A stretch of 64,000 nucleotides of DNA, taken from contig CANIQT010000001.1 in assembly GCA_947469885.1 (NCBI GenBank), forward strand, positions 62,001-126,000, given 5' to 3'. The notes below the pieces were generated by a model. The model had not been told where the DNA came from, made no database searches, and was given only the letters and a program-made list of their open reading frames with translations. Position numbers and translations under genes: made by a program. Positions 1 through 8,704 of the stretch are shown in pieces (within the stretch, counting starts at the first letter, position 1; each line of letters starts with the position of its first letter). This stretch comes from Bacteroidota bacterium (lineage in GTDB: Bacteria > Bacteroidota > Bacteroidia > 2-12-FULL-35-15).

Positions 1-2517
1 TTTCTTTATAAACAGAAACTGTCCCCCTTCATCACCTGTATTTTTTACAGGAGCAAGTTTCGGGCTTTGTTCCGAATTATTAATAACAGGAATTTTTATT
101 TTGTTGAACAATTGTCCAGCATCAAAATATTTGTTGTCGTTATCAGTTAATGTTTTCAGAAAATAATAAGCAAAAACAGAGTGACCGTCTTTTCCTCCAT
201 CCATTACTGGTTCCAGCCCTCCTGATGTCATTGCCTGGCGCGAAGGCAAACCATGAACTTCTTTATAATATTTTTCTGATTCCTCAAATGGAACGGAAAC
301 AGTAGTTCCTCTAAATATATCTCCACTAAAACACGCATCAGCAACCAACAATGTATGTTTTGATTTTATACCCCCTAGATACGTTTGTATATCCGCATTC
401 GAAAGATAGTTAGCTGTTGAGTTAGTTGTTGCATCTATCGGAACCCAAAAACCTTTGTTCAAATCTTTTTTGTATTCGCCATGCCCTGAGTAATAAATAA
501 AAACATTGTCCTGCTCTTTTGCAGTAGCCACCAGTGCTTCCAGTTCGCCAATAATACTTGAACGGGTTGCCTGCTCGTTATAAAGTGTTTTAAATTTATC
601 GAATTTATATTTCCCTTTCAGCATCGTTTCAATTGCTTTTGCATCATTCACCGCATTTTTGAGAGAAGGCCAGGTGCCTTTGTAATTGTCAATTCCAATG
701 ATAAGCGCGTAATAGCTTCCTATCACCATCTCTTTCGATTTGGTTACGTTAAGTCCTTTCAACGGGTCGCCACTACCACGATACATAGGCTTTTCAGGAA
801 GTTCCACCTGTGCCATCACCTGTGCCACTGCAATTTCGGTGGTAGGCAATGGTTCGTTCATTTTCACTTCAATCAGCATATCATTAGCATTGGTATAAAC
901 ACCTTCCAGGTTAACCCCAATATTCATTTTTGGTTTATTGAATTCTTTATTTGAATAAAATTCCACACTCACTTCCTTTTCTTCGCCTGGTGCCATTGTT
1001 GGAATCAATTCAGAAAGTTTATTTACAGCAAGTACATTTGGAGGAAACACATAATTTACTTTTACGTTTTTCGCATCACCGCTCGAAGTGTTTTTCAATT
1101 TTAGTTTTAATGTAATAGGCGCACCTATTTCAGCTTTCCCAGTCCCTGAACTAAATGCCTGACTCATCACCATCACATAACTATAACTCACTCCTCCGCG
1201 GGTTTGAAAACTTTGGGTAAGTGGAGCAGGATTAAATCCGTTTGCTTCTTCAATCTGAATCGTAAATGTTCCGCTGGTTGTTTCCAAAGATGTATCTGTA
1301 GATAACGGAATTGTAACTGTCATGTATTTATCTGCCTCCATATTTCCAATTTGCAACTCTTTATCATAATGCAAACCAACCACCGTATTATCCAACGAAA
1401 CTTTTGCAATCAAATTATAGGCTTGTCCTTTTCCCGAATTTTTAATAATAAAACTTATAGTTGGTTTCTCAGGGTTTTCAATTATGCCATTGTGATTATC
1501 ATCTTTCAGTGCTAGTCCGGTAACAGATAATTTAGGGTCTGCGGCATTTTTCATAAATTTCTTTTTGCCAATTTTCAAATTAGTCACATCCCATATTTTC
1601 AAACCTGCATCTTTACTCACCGAAACAAAAAGACTTCCTTTATCACTGAAAGCAATGGAAGTAACATCTTTATCATGTGCATCAAATTCTTTTATCAGTT
1701 CTTTTGTTTCAATATTCCAAATAGCAATTTTCTTACTTGCGCCTGCCACTGCAAAATACTGCACATCGGGACTGATGGAAATACTATTGATATGATTTTT
1801 GAAATTTGTTTCTGCAATTTTAGTTCCTGATGCTGCTTCCCATATTCCTACTGCACCTTCCGAACCACCACTTACAATATATTTTCCATCTGCACTCCAT
1901 ACGAGTGCGGTTACTTCTTTGGAATTTGCATCTAACGAATTTTTCATTACTCCTGTTGCAGCATCCCATAACTTTATGGTATTATCCGAAGAACCCGTAG
2001 CAATGGTTTTGCCGTCTGGACTAAATACAATTGCATTTACCGATTTGGTATGTCCTTTCAACACAAATAATGAATCCCCGGTCAAACCGTTGTAAACTTT
2101 TGCAATCATATCTTTTGACCCCGTGGCAAGATTATTATTGATGGGATTGAAGGAAAGCGAAGTGTTAGTTGAAAGATATGATTTAATAATTTTTAAAGGT
2201 TTCCATTCCTTTGCATCGAATATTGAAATTTTACCATTATCAGTTCCAACACCTAAAAATTTATCATTTTCACTAAATGCAAATGAGGTAACTGCTCCTG
2301 AGTGAGAAGATACTTTTAGCTTCTCACCCGATTTAGCATCCCAAGCCTGTGTACGTTTATCCGCCCCACCAGTAACAATCATTGTACCCTCGTGATTAAT
2401 AGCTGTTGCAAGAATTTCGCCTGAGTGTATATTCTCTTTATTTCTTTGCAACTCTTGAGAATTAGTAGTTAAGCACCAGCTTAATAATACGAAGGAAAAT
2501 AATAGTTGTTTTTTCAT
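1..2517 (-). CDS. WD40-repeat / caspase-like (peptidase C14) fusion protein, 3' end outside the window
   Basis: The frame is open from the ATG at 2517 to the left edge (839 codons), so the stop lies outside the window; the last visible residues (FLFIKK) suggest that little is missing. A signal-like N-terminus (MKKQLLFSFVLLSWCLTTNS) is followed by about seven WD40 repeats (roughly residues 35-330, with repeats such as FSPDGKTIATGSSDNTIKLW). Two beta-sandwich segments of CARDB type follow (about 345-600), then a caspase-like domain (about 625 onward). That domain shows the His motif YYSGHGE (His about 679) and the Cys motif DACFSG (Cys about 729), so the catalytic dyad is present. Such proteins are predicted to be cysteine peptidases with Arg/Lys or Asp specificity and are scaffolded by the WD40 propeller; the substrate is unknown. 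The signal peptide suggests activity outside the cytoplasm. Identification as a WD40-caspase is firm; the biological role is not known. Confidence 0.9.
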   Translation of the reverse strand, partial: MKKQLLFSFVLLSWCLTTNSQELQRNKENIHSGEILATAINHEGTMIVTGGADKRTQAWDAKSGEKLKVSSHSGAVTSFAFSENDKFLGVGTDNGKISIFDAKEWKPLKIIKSYLSTNTSLSFNPINNNLATGSKDMIAKVYNGLTGDSLFVLKGHTKSVNAIVFSPDGKTIATGSSDNTIKLWDAATGVMKNSLDANSKEVTALVWSADGKYIVSGGSEGAVGIWEAASGTKIAETNFKNHINSISISPDVQYFAVAGASKKIAIWNIETKELIKEFDAHDKDVTSIAFSDKGSLFVSVSKDAGLKIWDVTNLKIGKKKFMKNAADPKLSVTGLALKDDNHNGIIENPEKPTISFIIKNSGKGQAYNLIAKVSLDNTVVGLHYDKELQIGNMEADKYMTVTIPLSTDTSLETTSGTFTIQIEEANGFNPAPLTQSFQTRGGVSYSYVMVMSQAFSSGTGKAEIGAPITLKLKLKNTSSGDAKNVKVNYVFPPNVLAVNKLSELIPTMAPGEEKEVSVEFYSNKEFNKPKMNIGVNLEGVYTNANDMLIEVKMNEPLPTTEIAVAQVMAQVELPEKPMYRGSGDPLKGLNVTKSKEMVIGSYYALIIGIDNYKGTWPSLKNAVNDAKAIETMLKGKYKFDKFKTLYNEQATRSSIIGELEALVATAKEQDNVFIYYSGHGEYKKDLNKGFWVPIDATTNSTANYLSNADIQTYLGGIKSKHTLLVADACFSGDIFRGTTVSVPFEESEKYYKEVHGLPSRQAMTSGGLEPVMDGGKDGHSVFAYYFLKTLTDNDNKYFDAGQLFNKIKIPVINNSEQSPKLAPVKNTGDEGGQFLFIKK

Positions 2518-2619
2518 TGATAAATTATTTATTAATTGGTTTCTCTTAAAAATAAGACTAACAAAAATAGTAAAAAATATAAAGGTGCATAAATTATATC
2601 CTTAGCGAACAAATTTATT

Positions 2620-2651
2620 TTTGTTTTCATCTATAATATTATTTATATTTG
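2620..2651 (+). promoter_or_regulatory. Bacteroidota-type promoter (TTTG-N20-TATATTTG)
   Basis: TTTG at 2620-2623 and TATATTTG at 2644-2651 fit the -33/-7 consensus of the Bacteroidota primary sigma factor, with a spacer one base longer than usual. It would drive the gene starting at 2727 and probably the PorP/SprF gene behind it. Confidence 0.6.
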
Positions 2652-2726
2652 TTCCGACAAAAATCACAAGGGTAATTTTCGTTCCCTAAATTTATACGAA
2701 CAGAACGATTTAAAGTTTCAATTGTA

Positions 2727-4025
2727 ATGAAAAAAATTTTTACTCCTTTTCTTCTTTTACTTTTTGCTACTATTTGCTTCGGACAAAATCCTAACTTTAC
2801 ATATAATCAAACTTGCTTTGGTTCTCAAACTACGTTAGTAGGCTCTTCATCGCTTGCCGATAGTGCCGTTCAAATGTGGCAGTGGGATGTGGATGGTGAT
2901 GGTATTTTTGATTTCAACAACAAAACAATTGTTTATTTTTTTACTACAAACGATACAGTAGCAGTTAAATTAAAAATTACTCCCAACTTTGGTTCGCCCG
3001 ATTCCATTACACAAAATGTAATTATTGACCCACTTCCCAACGTTAATTTTATGGTGGACAATCTTTGCACCGGAAACATAGCTAACTATTATAATCAGTC
3101 CACTATCGCGTTGGGTAGCATTACGCAATGGTTGTGGGATTTTAATAATGACGGAAGCCCTGATAACACTTCGAACGACACTGTTACTTATAATTGTGGC
3201 GGAACACCCAACACTTTTTTATCTCGCCTCACTTGTGTTTCCGACAAAGGTTGTAGCTCTTTTGCCACCAAAACAATTACCGTGTACCAAACACCCACAG
3301 CTGCCTTTTCTATTTCCGACACCTGTTTCAATAACAATACTCAATTCACCAATTGGTCAACTATTAGTTTTCCTGATTATTACCGTTGGGACTTTGGTGA
3401 TGGTAATCAAACCACTACTTCTGGCAATGCTGCACATACTTATCCTTCTCCGGGCAATTACAATGTGTCTTTAATTGCTGTTACTTTAAATGGTTGCAGA
3501 GATACCAGTGCCACTATGGTTGCTACTATCAATTCGCTTCCCGTAGTTACTATTGATACAAGTGGTGCTACTCATTTTTTTGAAGGTGGAAGTGTTACCC
3601 TTACTGCTAACGGTGCAAGTACCTATTTGTGGAATACTAACGAATTAACTCCAAGCATTACCGTGATGCAATCAGGCTCGTTTGCTGTTATGGGCACTGA
3701 TACTAAAGGTTGCTCATCAACCGCCTACTTGAGTGTAATTAAAGATGCGATTCCTGATACAGTGGCTGTTTCTTCTAACATTATTACTCCTAACGGAGAT
3801 GGTATTAATGATTTTTTTGTGATTGATAATAAAGAAGCTTATCAGAATTGCACCTTGAACATTTATAATATATGGAATGTGGAAGTGTATTCCAAAGAAG
3901 GGTATAACAACGATTGGGGCGGAACCTGCAATGATAAAACATTACCTAACGGAGCGTATTATTACATTCTTACTTGCGATGATAAACCGGTGCTCGCGGG
4001 AAACATAAATATTTTACTCAAATAA
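2727..4025 (+). CDS. Secreted PKD-domain protein with gliding-motility-type (type B) T9SS C-terminal domain
   Basis: 432 residues. A Sec signal peptide (MKKIFTPFLLLLFATICFGQ) is followed by three or four Ig/PKD-like repeats, the clearest at about residues 190-260 (RWDFGDGNQ, HTYPSPGNYNV). The C-terminus begins with NIITPNGDGINDFFVI and ends AGNINILLK, the gliding-motility-associated C-terminal domain (type B sorting signal) of T9SS cargo. The PorP/SprF gene starts 3 bp after the stop, a pairing common for type B cargo, where the SprF-like partner is needed for secretion or surface attachment. It is probably a surface adhesin or filament-like protein. Function beyond secretion is inferred. Confidence 0.9.
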   Translation: MKKIFTPFLLLLFATICFGQNPNFTYNQTCFGSQTTLVGSSSLADSAVQMWQWDVDGDGIFDFNNKTIVYFFTTNDTVAVKLKITPNFGSPDSITQNVIIDPLPNVNFMVDNLCTGNIANYYNQSTIALGSITQWLWDFNNDGSPDNTSNDTVTYNCGGTPNTFLSRLTCVSDKGCSSFATKTITVYQTPTAAFSISDTCFNNNTQFTNWSTISFPDYYRWDFGDGNQTTTSGNAAHTYPSPGNYNVSLIAVTLNGCRDTSATMVATINSLPVVTIDTSGATHFFEGGSVTLTANGASTYLWNTNELTPSITVMQSGSFAVMGTDTKGCSSTAYLSVIKDAIPDTVAVSSNIITPNGDGINDFFVIDNKEAYQNCTLNIYNIWNVEVYSKEGYNNDWGGTCNDKTLPNGAYYYILTCDDKPVLAGNINILLK

Positions 4026-4028
4026 AAA

Positions 4029-4967
4029 ATGAAAAAAGGTTTACACTTCTTCTTTTTATTTTCTTTGCCAATGCTGGTGTTGCCTGCTTTTGTTGCAGCA
4101 CAGCAACTTTCGTTGAGCAACCAATATGTAGTAAATAAATTTTCCATCTCTCCTGCTTATGCCGGAGCGGGCGATAGACTGGAAGTGTTTGGGACGTATC
4201 GCAGAGACTGGATGGGCATTTCGGCTGCGCCAGAAACAAAAACAATTTCGGCAAACGGAATCATTCATAAAAATATGGGGTTGGGCGGAACGGTTACTTC
4301 CCTGCAAGCAGGCATATTTACCACTCTTTCTGCCAGCCTTAATTATGCCTATCATATTCATCTTTCCAAAACCAATTTGCTGAGTTTTGGAATTGGAATT
4401 GGTGTTGTCGAAAATCATCTTGACTTATCAAGTAAAGGAGCGCAGGACGACCCTGTGGTGATGAATGCTGACCGGACCTCCAACATGATTGATGCAAGTT
4501 TCGGAATTTTGTTTCATACTAAAAACCTGCACATTGGTTTTGCTGCGCCCCGCTTGTTATCTAACGAAGATGTTGACCAGAGCCTGTATTACCTCACTCC
4601 GCAATACAAAGCACATTTGGGGTATAAATTAGCCATTAATACTGCATGGGCTATTGACCCTGTTGCAATAGTTTCGTTGCCTAAAAACACGGATGCTTAT
4701 TACGAAGTGGCTGTACCTATTATGTATCGCGAAAAAATATGGATTACTCCGGCTTACAAAAAATCGAGTATGGCTATTGGTTTGGGTGCCAAAATATGTT
4801 CGAGTTTTGTTTTTAATTACACTTACGAATTTGCTTCTACGGGCATAGCCGGAAAATCTTCGGGGACTCACGAAATAACGATAGGCTGGAAACTTGGTGC
4901 GAAAGCAAAAACGGATGAGTTGCCAAAAGATAAAAAGAAACCATATTATAAATGGCTTGCTAAATAA
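4029..4967 (+). CDS. PorP/SprF family type IX secretion outer-membrane protein
   Basis: 312 residues with a signal peptide (to about residue 24, VAAQ). The mature start QLSLSNQYVVNKFSISPAYAG and the following YRRDWMGISAAP are hallmarks of the PorP/SprF family, whose members are 14-strand-like outer-membrane barrels working with T9SS. It lies 3 bp downstream of the type B cargo gene and is almost certainly cotranscribed, which suggests that it serves that cargo specifically. A short A/T-flanked hairpin follows the stop. Family assignment is firm; partner specificity is inferred from adjacency. Confidence 0.93.
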   Translation: MKKGLHFFFLFSLPMLVLPAFVAAQQLSLSNQYVVNKFSISPAYAGAGDRLEVFGTYRRDWMGISAAPETKTISANGIIHKNMGLGGTVTSLQAGIFTTLSASLNYAYHIHLSKTNLLSFGIGIGVVENHLDLSSKGAQDDPVVMNADRTSNMIDASFGILFHTKNLHIGFAAPRLLSNEDVDQSLYYLTPQYKAHLGYKLAINTAWAIDPVAIVSLPKNTDAYYEVAVPIMYREKIWITPAYKKSSMAIGLGAKICSSFVFNYTYEFASTGIAGKSSGTHEITIGWKLGAKAKTDELPKDKKKPYYKWLAK

Positions 4968-4990
4968 TTAGGAATTAGGAATTAGGAATA

Positions 4991-5028
4991 AAAAAATCCC
5001 GCTCTTGAAAAAAAGGCGGGATTTTTTA
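4991..5028. terminator. Rho-independent terminator after the PorP/SprF gene
   Basis: AAATCCCGC and GCGGGATTT form a 9-bp stem flanked by A and T runs. It can work on both strands. Confidence 0.8.
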
Positions 5029-5040
5029 TTTGCTGCTAAA

Positions 5041-5110
5041 CCTCCAAACTCGGAAAGGACCGAGTTCGGAGGAAAAAAAATCCCGCTCTTTTTAAAGAAC
5101 GGGATTTTTG
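5041..5110. terminator. Hairpin plus second terminator-like hairpin
   Basis: 5041-5072 forms a 13-bp arm hairpin with one mismatch (CCTCCAAACTCGG with CCGAGTTCGGAGG). Directly after it, 5073-5110 repeats the ATCCCG...CGGGAT stem of the preceding terminator with A and T runs. Two near-identical terminators within 120 bp suggest duplication or accretion of repeat elements here. Confidence 0.65.
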
Positions 5111-5113
5111 TTT

Positions 5114-5143
5114 GGAGTTGTTGGTGAAAACACCACAACGGCT
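5114..5143 (-). repeat. Interspersed palindrome GTTGTTGGTG, copy 1
   Basis: GAGTTGTTGGTGAAAACACC-ACAACGGCT, in reverse orientation to the copies at 21573 and 27183. This copy has lost one trinucleotide in its right arm. It forms a stem of about 10 bp. Confidence 0.7.
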
Positions 5144-5148
5144 TAATT

Positions 5149-5196
5149 AGTGATTTGTTGATTTAGTGAATTGGTGAATTAGTGATTTAGTGAAAA
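5149..5196. repeat. 8-bp short tandem repeat (AGTGATTT-like, six units)
   Basis: Six consecutive 8-mers: AGTGATTT, GTTGATTT, AGTGAATT, GGTGAATT, AGTGATTT, AGTGAAAA. It belongs to the short-period repeat type seen at many intergenic sites of this window. Confidence 0.8.
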
Positions 5197-5213
5197 AGGC
5201 GAATATCGTTTAT

Positions 5214-5402
5214 AGGTTCTGGTTGGTAGATTATGGATTCGGGTCTTCAGATTTAGGATTCGGGTCTCCGGATTATGGATTCGGGTCTTCAGATTTAGGA
5301 TTCTGGTCTTCCGGTTAAGGATTCGGGTCTTCAGATTAAGGATTCGGGTGCCGAGAATTGGGTTTTTGGTGGTAAAAAGGGGGATTTTGGTTAAAAGATG
5401 AA
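5214..5402. repeat. 21-bp tandem repeat array A (nine units)
   Basis: Units of exactly 21 bp start at 5214, 5235, 5256, 5277, 5298, 5319, 5340, 5361 and 5382. The core is GGATTCGGGTCTTCAGATTT plus A. The first unit and the last three are degraded. Because 21 is a multiple of three, the minus strand reads as a heptapeptide repeat (TRILNLK) in an 86-codon frame, which I do not regard as a gene. Unlike the other four arrays it has no gene downstream on the minus strand, only terminators and hairpins. The rest of the gap (5403-5744) holds one GC-rich hairpin and no convincing gene. Confidence 0.9.
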
Positions 5403-5490
5403 GAAAAGGGGTAATAATGCTGGTAATTGCTTTTGGCAAAGAGGCAGGGATGGTTGATATGTGGTTGTTTTTTAGCGTTTTAGTTGTAAG

Positions 5491-5541
5491 ACCTCCCCCC
5501 AGCCCCTCTCCTTGAAAAAAGGGGAGGGGCTGGGGAGAGGT
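5491..5541. repeat. GC-rich interspersed hairpin (CCTCTCCTT core), copy 1
   Basis: An imperfect inverted repeat, ACCTCCCCCCAGCCCCTCTC... against ...GGGGAGGGGCTGGGGAGAGGT, with an AT-rich loop. Related copies lie at 28993 and 37666. Confidence 0.8.
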
Positions 5542-5744
5542 GTTTTTTATAGGGCTATACCATATGTTGATATTTTACGCGCTTTCAGGGCTGAATTTTA
5601 TTGGATGATTAGTTTTTTTGTTGTTGTGTTTTTGGTTTCTGTTTCTTTTTGCATTTGTTATGTTTGTAAATCTTTTACTCAAATTTTATTTTGGAATAAT
5701 TGGGACTGTTGAGACTTTGGGCAGAGGTAAACTCTGCCCCTACA

Positions 5745-6569
5745 TTATTTCTTTATCACCCTTTGTGTATAAACCACACTATTATTTACATCCATTAACC
5801 TCACAAAATAAATTCCTTTTGGTTGTTTACTCAAATCAACATTTATTATTGATTGTTGATTGGTGTTTGCAGATTGAAAAACACATTGCCCAAGTACATT
5901 GGTTATGGTTACATCTGAAATCTGAAATTTGAAATCTGAAATTTGAAATTGATTTGTAAATGGATTTGGTGAAATAATAACTGATGACGGACTATTTGTA
6001 TTATCAGCAATACCAATGGAAGTTGAAATTACATTTAAACTAAAATCTTTTGTTTCTGCCTGTCCGGTTGTTAAACAAGGGTTATTGCTGTTTGTTACAT
6101 TCCACTGAACTCTGATTCTCATTCGGTGTACACCCGGAGTAACACCTGCCGGAATGGTAATGATGGTGGTAGAGGTAAGTCCGCCACCAGCAGCGAGCAA
6201 CATGTTGGGGGCTATGTTTTCGAGAAAAGGAGTGGTGTTGTTAAGTGTATCGTTATTGTTCCAATCCACCCACACATTAAAATAGGTTTTATACATATTG
6301 CCTTGTTTGGTAACCGATAAGGTATAAGTATTGCCTGCCACCACATCACCTTGGTAACCGGTGTTCAGGTAATAAGGAGCATTTGCAACACATGTACCTC
6401 CCGAAAAAGCAAACGTGGAACCAGTGCCTGTTAACGATACATCTGTAATCCAGAAATCGTTTAACCCCAGCGAACAGGCACCAAAACCACCGCTTGGTAT
6501 GCAATAGGTTTGTGAAGATGCAGCATAAGTAATTGCTGAAAGAATGAGAATGGTAATTAATTTTTTCAT
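5745..6569 (-). CDS. T9SS-secreted GEVED-domain protein
   Basis: 274 residues. A signal peptide (MKKLITILILSAITYAASSQ) is followed by a Cys-containing GEVED-like domain, about residues 20-185 (VWVDWNNNDTLN, MRIRVQW, GQAETKDFSLNV). The C-terminal type A sorting domain starts at about residue 200 (ISPNPFTNQFQ) and ends YTQRVIKK. GEVED domains occur in secreted Bacteroidota proteins, often with peptidases; no catalytic domain is present here. The linker and the start of the sorting domain are built from a 7-bp repeat (FQISDFKFQISD), see 5912-5950. It follows the 6581-8074 gene by 11 bp and is probably cotranscribed with it. Confidence 0.85.
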   Translation of the reverse strand: MKKLITILILSAITYAASSQTYCIPSGGFGACSLGLNDFWITDVSLTGTGSTFAFSGGTCVANAPYYLNTGYQGDVVAGNTYTLSVTKQGNMYKTYFNVWVDWNNNDTLNNTTPFLENIAPNMLLAAGGGLTSTTIITIPAGVTPGVHRMRIRVQWNVTNSNNPCLTTGQAETKDFSLNVISTSIGIADNTNSPSSVIISPNPFTNQFQISDFKFQISDVTITNVLGQCVFQSANTNQQSIINVDLSKQPKGIYFVRLMDVNNSVVYTQRVIKK

Positions 6570-6580
6570 GGTGATTTTAT

Positions 6581-8074
6581 TTATTGAACAATTATTTTTT
6601 TAGTTATTACGTTTCCCTGATTTGCAATTTCAACAAAATATATCCCTTGTTTCATTTCACCTTTTTCAATAATTAATTGTTGTCCTGAAAAATTTATCGT
6701 GTTAATTTCTTTTCCTAACATGTCTATAATTTTCACGGAAACATTTTTTTGTTCTTCAGTAAAAGTAATAGTTGTTTGTTCTGTAAAAGGATTTGGAGCA
6801 ATTGAAACGTCAGTGTTTTGTGTTACTTCGGTTATTCCCACCGGTTGAGAAATTTCGTAACATCCCATGTCGGGGTTGCTACCAGCCGGAGAAGGTCGTG
6901 GATTGTTTTCTAAATCAAATGAAGGTGCACCTGTAAGTGTTCCTGCATTTATACAGGGTGAAGCTGAAGAAAGATGAAAATCGGTGGCAGAAGCAAACAA
7001 AGGATTGGTAAGAATATTGCCTGTTCCGGTAAAAGAATTTCTGACATCACTATATACAACGGTAACAGTTCCTGAACCACCAATTTCTGTTGGTCCTCCG
7101 TTTGCATTCCAGAAAATGGAATTAACCACATTAACCGTATCTCCTGTGGTAGTGTACAATCCGGCACCATTTACCGAGCCATTATCTGTTTTGTGATTAT
7201 CAGTAACAGTAACATTCATGAGAGTGGCAGTAGTGGAAGTGCTCAAGTGATTTAAATAAATGCCAGCGCCATAATAAAAATTACCACCTGTGTTTTGAGT
7301 ATTAGAAGCAACGATAACATTAATTAAAGTAAGTGCACCACCTTCAAAATAAATTCCTGTTCCGTAATACCATGATGCATTAACACCTGTACGGTTTCCT
7401 TTAACCGTACAATTAACAAGCGTTGCGCTTGCGCCTGAAGAATACAAACCTGTTCCATAATTCCAAGAGGAAGAATTGACAATATTGTTTTCAATCTTTA
7501 CATTTTTAAAAACAACAGTACCTCCGCCTCCAAGATACACACCACCACCATAGCCCCAACTGGCACTATCAGTAACATTTGCCCGAATAGATGAATTATA
7601 AAATCGAGAACTTGAATTACTGCAATATACTCCAGCTCCATATCCCCAGTTGATAGCGCCAATATGATTTCCGGTAACAGCTATTGCATTAAATTTGGGA
7701 CTGCATCCTGAAATATAAATACCACCACCGTGACAGGTGGAACCCAATAAATGCCCGTCAGTAATTTTAAAACCTCTGACAACCGTATTTGAATCTACCG
7801 CAGAAAGTGAAGAAAATGAAATAACATTGTTTACATTATTTCCACTGATAGTTGTGTTACTCGAATCGCCAACGGCATAGAGTTTAATGTTAGCCACATT
7901 TGGCCAGCTAATATGTCCGACATACGTTCCGGGCTGAACCAAAACTGTATCTCCCATTACACAAGCTGAAAGGGCAGCTTGAATGGTTGTGTAAGTTGCA
8001 GGAACCATACGAATGTTTGCAAATGAGGAGGAGTAAATAAGAATAATGAAGAGAGAAGAGTAAATTTTTTTCAT
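6581..8074 (-). CDS. T9SS-secreted right-handed beta-helix protein
   Basis: 497 residues. A signal peptide (to about residue 19) is followed by TTIQAALSACVMGDTVLVQPGTY, the entry strand typical of pectate-lyase-like or DUF1565 beta-helix proteins. Successive turns alternate GGGIY/GTGLY and SSSWNYG patterns (residues 110-330), ending in a choice-of-anchor-like segment (SPCINAGT, NPDMGCYEI). The C-terminal type A sorting domain (IAPNPFTEQTTITF to KKIIVQ) follows. No lyase catalytic residues can be assigned from sequence alone, so it may be a polysaccharide-binding or structural surface protein. Confidence 0.87.
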   Translation of the reverse strand: MKKIYSSLFIILIYSSSFANIRMVPATYTTIQAALSACVMGDTVLVQPGTYVGHISWPNVANIKLYAVGDSSNTTISGNNVNNVISFSSLSAVDSNTVVRGFKITDGHLLGSTCHGGGIYISGCSPKFNAIAVTGNHIGAINWGYGAGVYCSNSSSRFYNSSIRANVTDSASWGYGGGVYLGGGGTVVFKNVKIENNIVNSSSWNYGTGLYSSGASATLVNCTVKGNRTGVNASWYYGTGIYFEGGALTLINVIVASNTQNTGGNFYYGAGIYLNHLSTSTTATLMNVTVTDNHKTDNGSVNGAGLYTTTGDTVNVVNSIFWNANGGPTEIGGSGTVTVVYSDVRNSFTGTGNILTNPLFASATDFHLSSASPCINAGTLTGAPSFDLENNPRPSPAGSNPDMGCYEISQPVGITEVTQNTDVSIAPNPFTEQTTITFTEEQKNVSVKIIDMLGKEINTINFSGQQLIIEKGEMKQGIYFVEIANQGNVITKKIIVQ

Positions 8075-8167
8075 AAGAATTAATTTTAAGTTAGTAAATA
8101 AATGGTAGTGCGAATGTACAGAAATAAATTCTAAACACTAAAATCTAAATACCAAAATTGATTGCAT

Positions 8168-8201
8168 AAAAAAAGTCCCCTGAACATTCAGGAGACTTTT
8201 T
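8168..8201. terminator. Bidirectional terminator
   Basis: AAGTCCCCTGAACATTCAGGAGACTT forms a stem around ACAT-like loop bases with A and T runs. It lies upstream of the beta-helix gene and downstream of the KdsC-like gene, so it mainly ends the era-kdsC operon. Confidence 0.7.
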
Positions 8202-8220
8202 AAAATAGAATCTATTTGTT

Positions 8221-8691
8221 TTATAGAAGGTAATTATCAATAAATTCTCTTACACATCCTTCGCCACCTTTGTTATCCGTCATGTATTTTGCAATTGCTT
8301 TTACTTTATCCACAGCATCATGAGGGCAAACTGAATAAGTAATGTGTCTCATAATTTCAATATCATTTACATCATCTCCCATATAAACAATGTTGTCGTA
8401 ATTAATATTCATCTCCTTCATCCAGTTGTTAAGAATAGTCAATTTGTTTTCGTAACCAACATACACATATTCCACTCCAAGCAACTTTGCGCGGTTATTA
8501 ATTAATACATCGTTTTTTCCGTTACTCAAAAACCCAACTTTAATACCTTTTTCGATAAGCAATTTAATTCCCATTCCATCTTTGGTATTAAACTTTTTAA
8601 ACTCATCGCCTGAGTTTGAATAATACATTCCGCCATCGGTAAGAACTCCATCCACATCAAGCACTAGAAATTTTACTTTTGATTTGTCCAT
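8221..8691 (-). CDS. kdsC: KdsC-like HAD phosphatase (3-deoxy-manno-octulosonate-8-phosphatase family)
   Basis: 156 residues, close to the usual length of the capless C0 HAD phosphatases. Motif I is DVDGVLTD (Asp12, Asp14), motif II LSNGK (Ser56), motif III Lys83 and motif IV GDDVND (105-110). KdsC removes phosphate from Kdo-8-phosphate in lipopolysaccharide core synthesis; close homologues act on 8-phospho-sialic acids. It is the last gene of the era / Rpe-CBS / DAHP synthase operon, 13 bp after the preceding stop. No kdsA, kdsB or kdsD lies next to it, so the substrate is inferred, not shown. Confidence 0.88.
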   Translation of the reverse strand: MDKSKVKFLVLDVDGVLTDGGMYYSNSGDEFKKFNTKDGMGIKLLIEKGIKVGFLSNGKNDVLINNRAKLLGVEYVYVGYENKLTILNNWMKEMNINYDNIVYMGDDVNDIEIMRHITYSVCPHDAVDKVKAIAKYMTDNKGGEGCVREFIDNYLL

Positions 8692-8704
8692 TGTTTTATT
8701 TTTT

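Noticed and set aside
5179..5439. 86-codon minus-strand frame across array A (TRILNLK repeats)
   Set aside because: It is open only because the period is a multiple of three. The codon content mirrors the repeat, the start lies in unrelated sequence, and no leader or family supports it.
5512..5932. Plus-strand frames of 66 and 104 codons
   Set aside because: They start in or after the GC-rich hairpin, and the longer one runs antisense through the GEVED gene's 3' end. No leader or homology.
6984..7196. Antisense frames inside the large T9SS genes
   Set aside because: They are shadows of well-supported coding sequence on the other strand.
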